Source of the DNA: Sphingopyxis sp. JAI128
GTDB lineage: Bacteria; Pseudomonadota; Alphaproteobacteria; Sphingomonadales; Sphingomonadaceae
Direction of reading: 5' to 3'
DNA: 64,000 nucleotides
Assembly: GCF_014207235.1 (NCBI RefSeq)
Contig: NZ_JACHDA010000004.1
Location: 124,001 to 188,000 of the forward strand
Part shown: piece after piece, positions 33,608 through 42,810 of the stretch
Position numbering within the stretch: the stretch's first letter is position 1
Layout of the letters: every line of letters starts with the position of its first letter
Position numbers and translations under genes: made by a program
Notes under the pieces: model-generated
The model's database searches: none
What the model saw: the letters and a program-made list of their open reading frames with translations, nothing else
Told to the model about the DNA's origin: nothing

Positions 33608-35752
33608 TTACCGTATGGTGAAGCGCACGCGGTCGATCATCCGCCCGCCCGGATCGACGAGCGCGAGCATATGGCTGCCCGGGCGCGGCAAGATTTGCTG
33701 GCCGCTATCGGCGTCGCCGAGCGGCTTTTTGTCGAGGATCAGGCGGTATCCCGTCACCGAACCGCTGACGGTGACGGCGAGCCTTTGGCGGTCCAGCGGG
33801 ATGTCGGGATCGAGCGCATAGACGCTGCCGCTGACCGGGCTGGTGATGCGCGGGCGGCGCGCGGCTTGCGGTGCGGCGGCCATTTCGCTTTGCGCGGTGC
33901 CGGCGAGGAAATATTCGCGGCGCGGGGGTTCGCGGGTGCCGGGGAGGCTGATCCGGCGCGCCTCGACTCCTTCGGGCATCGCCGGCGGCTTTCCGGGACT
34001 GCCCGCGTGGAGAGCCATCATCACGTCGCGCCAGACCGGCGCCGCGCCCGAGGTGCCCGAGACGGCGCGCATCGAATCGCCCTCGAGATTGCCGACCCAC
34101 ACCGCGACGGTGAAGCGGTCGGTGAAGCCGATGCACCAATTGTCGCGCATGCCTTTCGAGGTGCCGGTCTTGGCGGCGGCCCAGAAGGGGAGGCGAAGCG
34201 CGCTGTCGGCGCCGAAGGCGTCGGCGCGGGCGGAGGCGTCGGCAAGAATGTCGCCGACGATAAAAGCGGCGGCGGCGGGGACGATCTGGCGCGGAGGATG
34301 TTGGCGAAGTTGCCGCGTAGCCTGATATGTCACGGGCGACCACTTTCCCATATTGGCCAATGTTCTGAAAGCATTGGCCTGTTCGACGAGCGAAACTTCA
34401 GCCGAGCCGAGTGCGAGGCTGAAACCGTAATATTCGCCGTCCTCGACGAGGCCGTGGTAGCCGAGGGCCCAAAGGCGGTCGCGGAACTGCTGGACGTCGT
34501 CGATCACGAGCGCGCGGACCGCGGGGACGTTGAGCGATGCGGCGAGCGCGTGGCGTACGCTGACCGGGCCTTTGAAGCTGCGGTCGTAATTTTTGGGGAC
34601 GTAGAGGCCCGACGCCGTATCGAGCTGGACCGGGCTGTCGTCGAGGATCGAGGCGGCGGTGAGCCAGCCATGCTCGATCACCTGCGCATAGAGATGCGGT
34701 TTCAAGGTCGATCCCGCTTGCCGCCGCGCATTGGCGCCGTCGACCGACGCGGCGGTCGATTTCAAACCGACGCCGCCGACATAGGCGAGCACTTCGCCGG
34801 TGGCATTGTCGAGCACGACGACCGCACCGTCGCGCACGCGGGCCGCGCCGAGGCCCGAAAGCTGGCGGCGCAGCGCGACGATCGCGGCGGTCTGGATGCG
34901 GCGGTCGATGGTGGTGGTGACACGTTTGCCGGGCTGATCGAGCAGGCGGACCGCAAGGTGCGGGGCGAGCGCGGGGTCGACGCGCGCGGCCTGCTCGCCC
35001 GAAACGAGCGTCGCGGCGGCGGCGCGGATCGCGGTACAATCCTTTGCGTGCCCAATGCGGCAGGCGCGACGGCCGAGTGCTTCGGCGCCCGCGGCGGGAT
35101 TGGGCAGCAGCCCGGCGAAGAGCGCCGCGTCGATGCCGTTCATTTCGGCGGGTGTCTTGCCGAACAGGCTTTGCGCGCCCGCGCCGATGCCCTGCGCCTC
35201 GCCGCGCAGCGGGAGGAGGTTGAAATAGGCCTCGAGCATCTGTTCGTGCGACCAGCTCGCCGCGAGCGCCTGCGCGGCGCGCATCTGGCGCAGCTTGGCG
35301 CGCCAATCGCGCTGGCCGGGCTGCGCGAGGCCTGGGTCGAGGAAGGCCGCAAGCTGCATCGCGAGTGTCGAGGCACCGCGCGAGCGGTCGCCGGTCCCCC
35401 CTATCGCGAGGCGCGTGCGGACCGCACTCGCGACCGCGAGCCAATCCACCCCGCCATGCGACCAGAAGCGGCGATCCTCGGCCCTGACCACCGCGTGGCG
35501 GACGGCGGGGCTGATGTCCTCGAGCGGCACCCAGGCGAGGCGGCGGCGCTCGAAATTGACGCGCTCGCTGTCGAGCAGGCGGCCGTCCCGATCGTAGAGC
35601 CAGGCTTCGCTGGATTTCCAGTCGGCGCGGACGGTGGCGAAGGCGGGCATCGCGGGTGGGCGCGTCGCGAGGTGGGCGATGGTGACGAGGATGAGCGCCG
35701 CGAGCGCGGCCCATGCGAGAATATCGAACCAGCTGCGTTTACGGGGTTTCAT
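33608..35752 (-). CDS. pbpC: Penicillin-binding protein 1C
   Basis: 714 aa from ATG 35752. One transmembrane helix at about 8-28, GT51 transglycosylase (about 55-220; catalytic Glu in RAEDRRFWSHGGVD, and ASTLAMQLA), transpeptidase with SxxK in GSTLKPH (about 344) and KTGTSKG (about 529), and a C-terminal PBP1C-specific beta domain (RPRITSPVSGSVYALDPDIPLD onward). PBP1C pairs with a large alpha-2-macroglobulin, as here and in E. coli (yfhM-pbpC); the couple is thought to repair the wall where foreign proteases break in. The extra upstream frame runs through a palindromic repeat and is not used. Confidence 0.96.
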   Translation of the reverse strand: MKPRKRSWFDILAWAALAALILVTIAHLATRPPAMPAFATVRADWKSSEAWLYDRDGRLLDSERVNFERRRLAWVPLEDISPAVRHAVVRAEDRRFWSHGGVDWLAVASAVRTRLAIGGTGDRSRGASTLAMQLAAFLDPGLAQPGQRDWRAKLRQMRAAQALAASWSHEQMLEAYFNLLPLRGEAQGIGAGAQSLFGKTPAEMNGIDAALFAGLLPNPAAGAEALGRRACRIGHAKDCTAIRAAAATLVSGEQAARVDPALAPHLAVRLLDQPGKRVTTTIDRRIQTAAIVALRRQLSGLGAARVRDGAVVVLDNATGEVLAYVGGVGLKSTAASVDGANARRQAGSTLKPHLYAQVIEHGWLTAASILDDSPVQLDTASGLYVPKNYDRSFKGPVSVRHALAASLNVPAVRALVIDDVQQFRDRLWALGYHGLVEDGEYYGFSLALGSAEVSLVEQANAFRTLANMGKWSPVTYQATRQLRQHPPRQIVPAAAAFIVGDILADASARADAFGADSALRLPFWAAAKTGTSKGMRDNWCIGFTDRFTVAVWVGNLEGDSMRAVSGTSGAAPVWRDVMMALHAGSPGKPPAMPEGVEARRISLPGTREPPRREYFLAGTAQSEMAAAPQAARRPRITSPVSGSVYALDPDIPLDRQRLAVTVSGSVTGYRLILDKKPLGDADSGQQILPRPGSHMLALVDPGGRMIDRVRFTIR

Positions 35753-35769
35753 TGATCGAACAGCCTGGA

Positions 35770-35905
35770 AGATCCTCCCCGTGCCGCAGGCATGGGGAGG
35801 GGGACCATCCGAAGGATGGGGGAGGGGCTGCGACGGCGCGCCATTGGCCCCTCCGTCAGCGCTTCGCGCTGCCACCTCCCCATCGCTGCGCGACAGGGAG
35901 GATCT
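35770..35905. repeat. 136-bp palindromic element between pbpC and the macroglobulin gene
   Basis: Ends AGATCCTCCC and GGGAGGATCT are inverted copies. Internal hairpins: CCGTGCCGCAGGCATGGGG, CCATCCGAAGGATGG and CAGCGCTTCGCGCTG. Same family as the unit at 46141-46180 (CCTCCCCATGGCTGCG...CAGGGAGGAT). It lies in the only gap of the pbpC/macroglobulin pair and would fold in their shared message. Confidence 0.85.
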
Positions 35906-35923
35906 TGTTGGTACGCCGTCCGA

Positions 35924-38900
35924 TCACGACCCGACGCTCGCAATCGTCACCGGCGCGTTGGGCCACTGGCCGCGGATCGCGGGCGAATACATCGCCTCGA
36001 CGCGCGTCGGGGGCAGGGTGAAGCGGCCCGAGCCGTTCAAGCGCACGACATATTCGACCGTGTGCGTGCCCGCAGGCATCCAGCCGAAATAGCCGCGCCA
36101 GCTGTCCTTGCCGCGTTCGACATAGCTCGGCTGCGCGCCCGATCCGCCGGCCTGCTGGCCCAGCATGTCGGACTGGCCGCCGAGGTTGCCGACGATCGTC
36201 GCGCCGGGGACGATAGGGTCGCTCACCACGACCCACGTCCGGCCTGCGGCCGCGACGACCTCGATCCGTACCTTGATGACGTCGCCGCGTGTCAGCCGGT
36301 CCTTGTTCGCCGCCTTGACGATGCTGACCGAACGTTTGATCCGGTAGCCCGCGTTGAGCGGCTCCTTCAAGGGCACAGCGGCCTTGACGCTGACCGTGGC
36401 CCATGGCGTCCCGGTGCCCCGATGGTTGAGGCTCATCGTCGCAGCGTTGAGCGCGAGGCGGAGCGGCGAGGGGGCTTCGGCGGGAAGCGGCCAGCCCTGC
36501 GCGGCGGTGGCGCCGGCGAGGCTGACGTTGGTCACGCCGGTGATCGCGCTTGCCGGATACAGTTCGGCGAAGCGGCGGACGGTGACCGCCCCCCATGCGT
36601 TGGCGGGGGTGGTGTCCCAATGGCCCTTGCGCTGACGCTGCGCGACGCCGACCATCAGCTTGCCCGTGTCATCCTCCCAGCCTTTGCGGCCGAGTACGGC
36701 TTCCAAGGCCTTGATCGCCATTTCGTCGCCGCTGGTCATCATCCACCACGGCGCCTTCGCATCGTCGACGAGGTCGAGCCGCGTGCCTTCGTAGACGAGG
36801 CGCTTCCTGAGTTCGGCTTCGGCAGCGGTACGCAGCGCGGGGGCGTTGCGCACTCCCGGCGTCTTTTCGAGCGCGACGAGCCAGTCGGCGAGCGTACCCG
36901 TCGCCATGTCGGCGGGCGCGACGTCGATCGCGGCGACGAGGTTCGCATTCGCGGCATTGTTGCGTGCGAGCGCGGCGAGCGCCGCGATCCGTACGGGGCG
37001 GATATCCCAGGGGCCATAGCCCCGGCGGGTGAGGCGTCCTTCGACGACCGCCTGCAGGGCTTTCACCATCTTTGCCTTGGAGGTCTCGGGGATCGCGAAG
37101 CCGTTTGCGGCGGTCACGTTCATCACATAGGCGGTGAGTTCGATCGATCCGGTGAGATTCTCGTTCGGCCAATAGCGCAGCAGCCCGTCGTCATCGAGAT
37201 AGGTCGGCATCGCGCCCGCGAGCGCCTGCCACCGCCCGACATCGCCGAGCGCGACCGCGCGCGACGTCTGCTGTTCGAAGCAGGTATAGGGGTAGGTCGC
37301 CATATAGTCGCGCACGCCGGTGAGTGGCGGCGCGAGCGTACCGGCGAGCGCGATATCGACATAGCCGCCGGGCAGTGCGCCCGCGGGGATCGCGATCGGC
37401 AAGTTGGTCGCGGGGCCGACGCGGAACAGGCTGGCGGCCCAGGTTTCGACGGGCACTGCGGGCTCGACGACCTGTTCGAAGACGAGACGGTCGCGCGCCT
37501 TGCCGCCCTTGGCCACCGCATCGACGGTCCATTCGATCGGGCCGGCCTGTTCGGGGGCGGTCATCGACCAGCTGATCGGCACAGCGCCGCCGGCGGGGAT
37601 GGTGACGGTGAGGGGCGGGGCGGTGGCGACGGCGGGCGACAGCGTCGGGGTCGCGGTGACCTCCATCGCCTGATCGGTGCCGTTGCGCAGCGTGAAGCGC
37701 GCGTCATAGGTGTCGCCGCTACGCACCAGTTCGGGCATGCCGGCGAAGACGCCGAGATCCTGCACGGTGCGTACGCTCGTTTCGCCGGTGCCGAAAAATT
37801 GCGATCCGTCGGTCGCGATCGCGACGAGGCGGAAGCCCGAGAGATTGTCGCTGAGCGGCACATCGACCATGGCGCGACCCTTGGCGTCGAGCGGGACATT
37901 GCCTTTCCACAAGAGAACGGGGCGGAAATCCTCGCGCGTCAGCCCGCTGAGGTCGCCGCCGCCGCCGCCGCCGGGTTCGAGCGCCTTGCGGCCATAGTGG
38001 CGCTTGCCGACGACCTGCATCTGCGCGGTCGAGGTGAGCACGTCGAGCGTGCGTTCGCCCATCATCGCCGAAAGAAGTTCCCAGCTGTCGTTGGGGGCGA
38101 GCTGGAGCAAGGCTTCGTCGACCGCGGCAAAGGCGACATCGGCATTTTTCGGTGCCTTGCCGTCGGGGGTCTTGACCTCGATGCCGACCTTCGCGGTTTC
38201 GCGAACCGAATATGTCTCCTTGTCGGCCTTTACCTTCACGCCGAGCTGATGGCCTTCCCAGCCGACCTTGATGCGCGCGATGCCCATGCGGTAGCTCGGC
38301 TTGGCGAGGTCGACGAGCGCGGTCGGCGGCGCGCCTTCGCTATTCTCGATCTTGAAGCCGACCGCGCGCTTCATCTTGCGGAACCAGCTTTCCTCGCCGG
38401 TCACGCGGCCGCGCACCGCCATCACCGAGACATAGACGTCGGGCGCATAGGTTGCGGGCAGCTTGACCTTGACGACGGGGTTGGTGCCCTTCAGCGGCAC
38501 GACGAAGCTGGAGAGCACGCCTTCGCGTTCGACGGTGACGAGCGCGGTCGCCTCGCGAAACGGCATACGGACCTGGAAGCTCGCGGTGTCGCCCGCGGCA
38601 TAGCGCGGCTTTTCGGCGATCACGTCCATGCGGTCGCCATTGTCGCCGCCGAACCACCAGTCGTCGTCGCCCGCCAGCCAGACCGAGCGCACCGCGCGGG
38701 CTTCGTTGCCATCGGCGTCGAGGGTGGTCGCGACGACGGTGACCTCGCCCGAGACGCCGGGCGCCATCGCGCAGCTCGCGCGGCCGAGCTTGTCGGTCGT
38801 CGCCGAGCAAGTGGCGCCGAGCCGCGTCGTGCGCATCTGGTTGTCATAGGCATAGAAGCCGCCGATCAGGCGGCGCCGCGCGGTGATGATCTCGCGGTTA

Positions 38901-41779
38901 TAGAGCGCGACGGCAATGCGTTTGCCCGCAATCGGCTTGCCGCCCAGGTCGAGCGCGATGAAATTGAGGCGGAGGTCATCGTCGCGCATCAACCAGCCGT
39001 CGGTCTTGAGCCCCAGGCGGACGGCCGAGGGATAGAGGGTGATGCGGCGGCTCGACGTCAGCGTCTCGCCATTCGCATCCTCATAATCCATTTCGGCGGC
39101 CATCAGCGTCGGTTCGGTGATCGGCTGGTCGACCGTGACGCTGGTCGTCGCGGCGCCATTGGCGTCGAGCTTCAAGGGCACCGAGCGCGCGAGCGGCAGA
39201 TCTGCCGACGGCGTATCGCCGCTGTCGTCGAGCTGGACGACGCCTTCCTTCACCGGCTGGCCATCGAAATCCCAGTCGCGATAATCCTCGGGCGGCGACC
39301 AGGAGGCGCGGAAATTGGTGCGCAGTTCGACCGGCAAGTTCGGCGCGGGGCCGCCCGACAGATAGCCGACGAAGAGGTTGAGCGGCACCGTGCCCGGGCG
39401 CACGAGCGCGGTCTTCGGCCCGGTGATCGTCGCCTTCATCGTCGGCAGGCGATATTCGTCGACCTTGACCGACTGACCCGACCAGATCGTCTTGTCCTCG
39501 CCATCCCCTTTTCCCTTGGGGTCCTTGGTGACGAAGACGAGCTCATAATCGCCCATGGGGGCGGACGCAGGGACGTTCCAAGTCGTTTCGCCGCTGCCGC
39601 TCGCGGCGATCGCGAAGGGCATTTCGAATTCGGTGTCCGAACCGCGGTGGACGAGGCGCAGCTTGCCCGCGAGCGGTTCGGGGGTGCGGAAGCCGAGCCC
39701 GATCGGGCGGCGGAGGACATGCTTCATATGGACCGTCTCGCCCGCCTTGACGAGCGCGCGGTCGAAAATGGTGTGAAGGATGTCCTCACGTTCCGACCAG
39801 CCATAGGGGAGATCGAAATCATAGGGGCGGATGCCATTGCCCCAGTCGGTGAGCGTGAAGCTGAAATCGTCGCCCGCGCGCGCGCTGACCATCAGTGCAT
39901 GGCCATCGCTGCTCGCCGGGTCGGCGTCGTCGCGGCAGCTCGAATAGGTTTCGGGCTGCGGCAGCCCGCCGGTGAAGGCGAGGCGCCCCGCCTTGTCGGC
40001 GGTACCGCGCGCGAGCAGGCGGCCGGTGCAACTGTCGGTGACGCGGATTTCGGCGCCCGCGACGGGGAGGCCGGTGTCGAGCGCGGTCACCCAGGCGAGC
40101 GAGCCTTCGCGGCCCCATTTGAAATGGACCGCCATGTTGGTGACGAGCGCGGCGGTCGCGACATAGCGCGTCGCCTTGCGGCCGAGCAGCGCGGCGCCGA
40201 GCTCGGGACTGGCGATCTCGACGACATGGAAGCCTTTTTCGGCGAGGGGAATGCCGACGACCTCGAATTCCTTGCCGCCGCCCGGCGGGGTCAGCTGAAG
40301 GTCGCGGCGTTCGCCGCCCGACGGCGCGCCGGCGAACACCGACCTGGTGCCCGTGTAATTGACGGTGACGTCCTTGCCCGCGGCGTTTTTTTCCTCGCGA
40401 TAGTCGCTGTCGTCGGCATCCTCGACGCGCTTCAGCCAGCGCGCGATCGCAGCATCGTCGCCGCCGACCTTGAGCGTGGCGGCGGGCATTTTGAGGTTCG
40501 ATTGGACGAGGCTGTTTTCGACCCCGCGTATGGTGACGGGCAGCACGCCGCCCTCGCCGGCTTCGAGGATGCCGAATTCGGCGGCGAATTTGACCAGCGG
40601 CGGGGCGCGATCGATGTGGAATTTAAACGGGAAGTTCGACTGGTTCTGCAATTTGCGGCCGCTCTGGTCGGTGACGCCATCGGGCAGCGCAAGCGTTGCG
40701 TCGACATTCTGCGGCAGGGGGCCGGCGAAGCGGACGGTGGTGAGCCAGGCGTCGTTGCGGTCGTCCTCGTCGATCTTCGGGGCGAGCCGCTTGCCGTCGG
40801 CGGTGTTCAGCGTCGCGGCGAGGATCGTCTCGCGCGATACCGGCGAGGCGAAGCTCAGCACGACATCCTTGATCGGGTTGCAGCCCGCCTGCGGGTTGAC
40901 GCGGCTGCACGACATTTTGGCGGTGAAGGCGGGGCGTACGTCATGGTCGAAACGCTGGTCGCGGCCCGCGGTGCGGCTCGGCACGCCCGCCTGGCCGATG
41001 CGCGCGTCCCAGACGAGCGCCATCTCGCGTCCCGGCGGCAGCGGGCGGCGGCATTTGACCGCGACGACGCGGTCGAGCACCGCCTCGCGGTCGGGGCCCG
41101 CGGCGGGCAGGCGCTGCGGCAGGCCCGCATCATAGGTAAAGGACTGGCGCGACCAATTATTGTCGCCGAGCCCGGTCAAAATCTCGGTCGCGGTCGCGCG
41201 CGGCAGCACGTCGAGCGGGATTTTCTCGCCGATGCCATCGACCGCGCAATAGGCGAAACGGCCGACCGAGGCGCGGTCGGCGGCGACATTCGTGGCGACA
41301 AGGAATATCTGGTCTTCCTCGATATCGCCGTTGAGGCCGCCCGCGAGCACGGCCCGCGCCGAGGGGCCGCCGGTGTCGAGCGCAAAGCGGCTGTTGCCGA
41401 CGACCGACACGCCGCGCGCTGTCTTGAGCCCGTCGCGCAGCTCGACATGGCAGGCGAGCCCGCCGGGGAGCGGTTTGTCGAACTCGAGCACCCAGGTGCG
41501 CGTGTCGACCCAGCGCCCGGTCGCGGGCAATTTGCAGTCATTGGTCGCGGGCGCGGGGGCGCGCGGATCGCCGAGCGGCACCATGTCTTCGGAAAAGCGC
41601 AAAGTGAAGCGGGTGATCGTTCCGTCGCCGGCGCCGCTGCTGCCCGGGGTCGCAAGCGTGACCTGCGGCACGGTGTCGGCGGTGGCGGTCGCGGCCATCG
41701 CGAGGCTGAGCGGGACGAGCAGTGCCAGCTTCGCCTTGCCGGCCAGCCTCGTGGCCAGCGCGCGCCATCCCTTGCCCAT
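35924..41779 (-). CDS. yfhM: Bacterial alpha-2-macroglobulin (YfhM-like), thioester type
   Basis: 1951 aa. A Sec signal peptide ends LAMAATATA|D (about 34); there is no lipobox Cys, so it should be free in the periplasm, unlike lipoprotein E. coli YfhM. MG domains fill the first 1100 residues. The thioester motif CFEQ is near residue 1499 (YPYTCFEQQTSRA), matching the CxEQ of protease-trapping macroglobulins. The bait region should lie near 1150-1200. A receptor-like beta domain follows the thioester helical domain. It is thought to trap invading proteases covalently, with PBP1C as partner. ATG 41779 has GGGGAG upstream. Large but intact frame. Confidence 0.95.
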   Translation of the reverse strand: MGKGWRALATRLAGKAKLALLVPLSLAMAATATADTVPQVTLATPGSSGAGDGTITRFTLRFSEDMVPLGDPRAPAPATNDCKLPATGRWVDTRTWVLEFDKPLPGGLACHVELRDGLKTARGVSVVGNSRFALDTGGPSARAVLAGGLNGDIEEDQIFLVATNVAADRASVGRFAYCAVDGIGEKIPLDVLPRATATEILTGLGDNNWSRQSFTYDAGLPQRLPAAGPDREAVLDRVVAVKCRRPLPPGREMALVWDARIGQAGVPSRTAGRDQRFDHDVRPAFTAKMSCSRVNPQAGCNPIKDVVLSFASPVSRETILAATLNTADGKRLAPKIDEDDRNDAWLTTVRFAGPLPQNVDATLALPDGVTDQSGRKLQNQSNFPFKFHIDRAPPLVKFAAEFGILEAGEGGVLPVTIRGVENSLVQSNLKMPAATLKVGGDDAAIARWLKRVEDADDSDYREEKNAAGKDVTVNYTGTRSVFAGAPSGGERRDLQLTPPGGGKEFEVVGIPLAEKGFHVVEIASPELGAALLGRKATRYVATAALVTNMAVHFKWGREGSLAWVTALDTGLPVAGAEIRVTDSCTGRLLARGTADKAGRLAFTGGLPQPETYSSCRDDADPASSDGHALMVSARAGDDFSFTLTDWGNGIRPYDFDLPYGWSEREDILHTIFDRALVKAGETVHMKHVLRRPIGLGFRTPEPLAGKLRLVHRGSDTEFEMPFAIAASGSGETTWNVPASAPMGDYELVFVTKDPKGKGDGEDKTIWSGQSVKVDEYRLPTMKATITGPKTALVRPGTVPLNLFVGYLSGGPAPNLPVELRTNFRASWSPPEDYRDWDFDGQPVKEGVVQLDDSGDTPSADLPLARSVPLKLDANGAATTSVTVDQPITEPTLMAAEMDYEDANGETLTSSRRITLYPSAVRLGLKTDGWLMRDDDLRLNFIALDLGGKPIAGKRIAVALYNREIITARRRLIGGFYAYDNQMRTTRLGATCSATTDKLGRASCAMAPGVSGEVTVVATTLDADGNEARAVRSVWLAGDDDWWFGGDNGDRMDVIAEKPRYAAGDTASFQVRMPFREATALVTVEREGVLSSFVVPLKGTNPVVKVKLPATYAPDVYVSVMAVRGRVTGEESWFRKMKRAVGFKIENSEGAPPTALVDLAKPSYRMGIARIKVGWEGHQLGVKVKADKETYSVRETAKVGIEVKTPDGKAPKNADVAFAAVDEALLQLAPNDSWELLSAMMGERTLDVLTSTAQMQVVGKRHYGRKALEPGGGGGGDLSGLTREDFRPVLLWKGNVPLDAKGRAMVDVPLSDNLSGFRLVAIATDGSQFFGTGETSVRTVQDLGVFAGMPELVRSGDTYDARFTLRNGTDQAMEVTATPTLSPAVATAPPLTVTIPAGGAVPISWSMTAPEQAGPIEWTVDAVAKGGKARDRLVFEQVVEPAVPVETWAASLFRVGPATNLPIAIPAGALPGGYVDIALAGTLAPPLTGVRDYMATYPYTCFEQQTSRAVALGDVGRWQALAGAMPTYLDDDGLLRYWPNENLTGSIELTAYVMNVTAANGFAIPETSKAKMVKALQAVVEGRLTRRGYGPWDIRPVRIAALAALARNNAANANLVAAIDVAPADMATGTLADWLVALEKTPGVRNAPALRTAAEAELRKRLVYEGTRLDLVDDAKAPWWMMTSGDEMAIKALEAVLGRKGWEDDTGKLMVGVAQRQRKGHWDTTPANAWGAVTVRRFAELYPASAITGVTNVSLAGATAAQGWPLPAEAPSPLRLALNAATMSLNHRGTGTPWATVSVKAAVPLKEPLNAGYRIKRSVSIVKAANKDRLTRGDVIKVRIEVVAAAGRTWVVVSDPIVPGATIVGNLGGQSDMLGQQAGGSGAQPSYVERGKDSWRGYFGWMPAGTHTVEYVVRLNGSGRFTLPPTRVEAMYSPAIRGQWPNAPVTIASVGS

Positions 41780-41915
41780 CCTGAACTCCCCGTTTCGCTC
41801 CGAACCTCTATCCTGCTGGAAACAGGGGACAGAGTCCACCCGTTGCCGCGCGTTGCACACGGTTAGTCGCGCTTCGGGAAAAAGCTGTGACCGGGGTCAC
41901 AGACAGGTCTGAAAA

Positions 41916-42293
41916 TCAGCGGGCGAGCATCGGGCCAAGCGGCTGCCCCGCGAAGATATGGACGTGGAGGTGTGGGATTTCCTGGTGACTGTCGAGACCG
42001 ACATTGGCGAGCAGGCGGTAGCCGGGCGCGACGAGGCCCTGGTCGCGCGCGACCTTGCCCACCGCGCGGACGAAGCCCGCGATTTCGGCGTCGCTGCCGC
42101 GCTCCGAAAAATCGTCCCAGCTGACATAGGCGCCCTTGGGGATCACGAGGATGTGCAGCGGCGCCTGCGGGTTGATGTCGTGGAACGCGAGCGCGAACTC
42201 GTCTTCATAGACGGTCTTCGACGGCAGTTCGCCGCGCAGGATGCGCGCGAAAATGTTGGTTTCGTCATAGGGGAGGGTCGCGTCGATCGGCAT
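41916..42293 (-). CDS. HIT-family nucleotide hydrolase/transferase
   Basis: 125 aa. The histidine triad HLHVHIF is at about 108-114, with the usual FHDINPQAPLHILVIPK strand (HIT motif upstream) seen near 37-53. Bacterial HIT proteins of this Hint-like size hydrolyse adenosine phosphoramidates. AGGAG 6 bases before ATG. It follows hisE by 22 bp on the same strand, an order seen often in alphaproteobacteria. Confidence 0.94.
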   Translation of the reverse strand: MPIDATLPYDETNIFARILRGELPSKTVYEDEFALAFHDINPQAPLHILVIPKGAYVSWDDFSERGSDAEIAGFVRAVGKVARDQGLVAPGYRLLANVGLDSHQEIPHLHVHIFAGQPLGPMLAR

Positions 42294-42315
42294 GGGGAGC
42301 TCCTATGCGTTGTAC

Positions 42316-42648
42316 TTATTTCGGGCGGGCGGCCTTTTCGGCGTGACCCGAGGTGCCGTGGCGGCGGTCGAGTTCGGCGGCGATCGCGTCCCAGGTCAGG
42401 CCGCGCTCGGCGAGCAGGATCGAGAGGTGGAAGATGAGGTCGCTCGCTTCGCCGATCAGTTCGGGATCGTCCTCGCCGACCGCGGCGATGACAGCTTCGA
42501 CGGCTTCTTCGCCGAGCTTCTGCGCGATCTTGCCGCGGCCCTTGGCGGCCAGGCTCGCCACATAGGAGGCTTCGGCCTCGCCCGCGGCGATCCGGTCGTG
42601 GATGACCGCTTCCAGCCGTCCCAGCGTTTCGCCCATTGCCTTGCTCAT
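42316..42648 (-). CDS. hisE: Phosphoribosyl-ATP pyrophosphatase
   Basis: 110 aa, all-helical MazG-like fold. KLGEEAVEAVIAAV and LIGEASDLIFHLSILLAERG carry the acidic metal-binding residues of HisE, which turns phosphoribosyl-ATP into phosphoribosyl-AMP, step 2 of histidine synthesis. The rest of the his operon (hisF, hisA, hisH) would lie upstream on this strand but is absent: the next gene upstream is a TonB receptor on the other strand. hisE is therefore detached from the operon here. The C-terminal Lys/Arg tail is unremarkable. Confidence 0.96.
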   Translation of the reverse strand: MSKAMGETLGRLEAVIHDRIAAGEAEASYVASLAAKGRGKIAQKLGEEAVEAVIAAVGEDDPELIGEASDLIFHLSILLAERGLTWDAIAAELDRRHGTSGHAEKAARPK

Positions 42649-42721
42649 CGCCCGATCCTTTCGCGAGCCTGCCTAGCCGCGCGGCGCGGGCGCGACAAGC
42701 GGCCCGTTCGAACGCGAAAAC

Positions 42722-42735
42722 TTACCGCCTTGGTA
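42722..42735. promoter_or_regulatory. Dyad before the second TonB receptor
   Basis: TTACC-GCCT-TGGTAA: inverted repeat (TTACC/GGTAA) 75 bp before the receptor start. A possible operator for a repressor of nutrient uptake; no regulator gene is adjacent. Confidence 0.3.
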
Positions 42736-42810
42736 ACCATATCGAAACGCCCGGTAGCGTAATTTCCGACGCGCCGGGGGGTGTGATCAACTTTAGGTCG
42801 GAAAAAGACT

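Noticed and set aside
35792-41866. 2024-codon open frame on the plus strand opposite the macroglobulin
   Set aside because: Same antisense-shadow composition (long runs of RGRDRG, AEAGG); the macroglobulin with signal peptide and CFEQ motif is the real gene.
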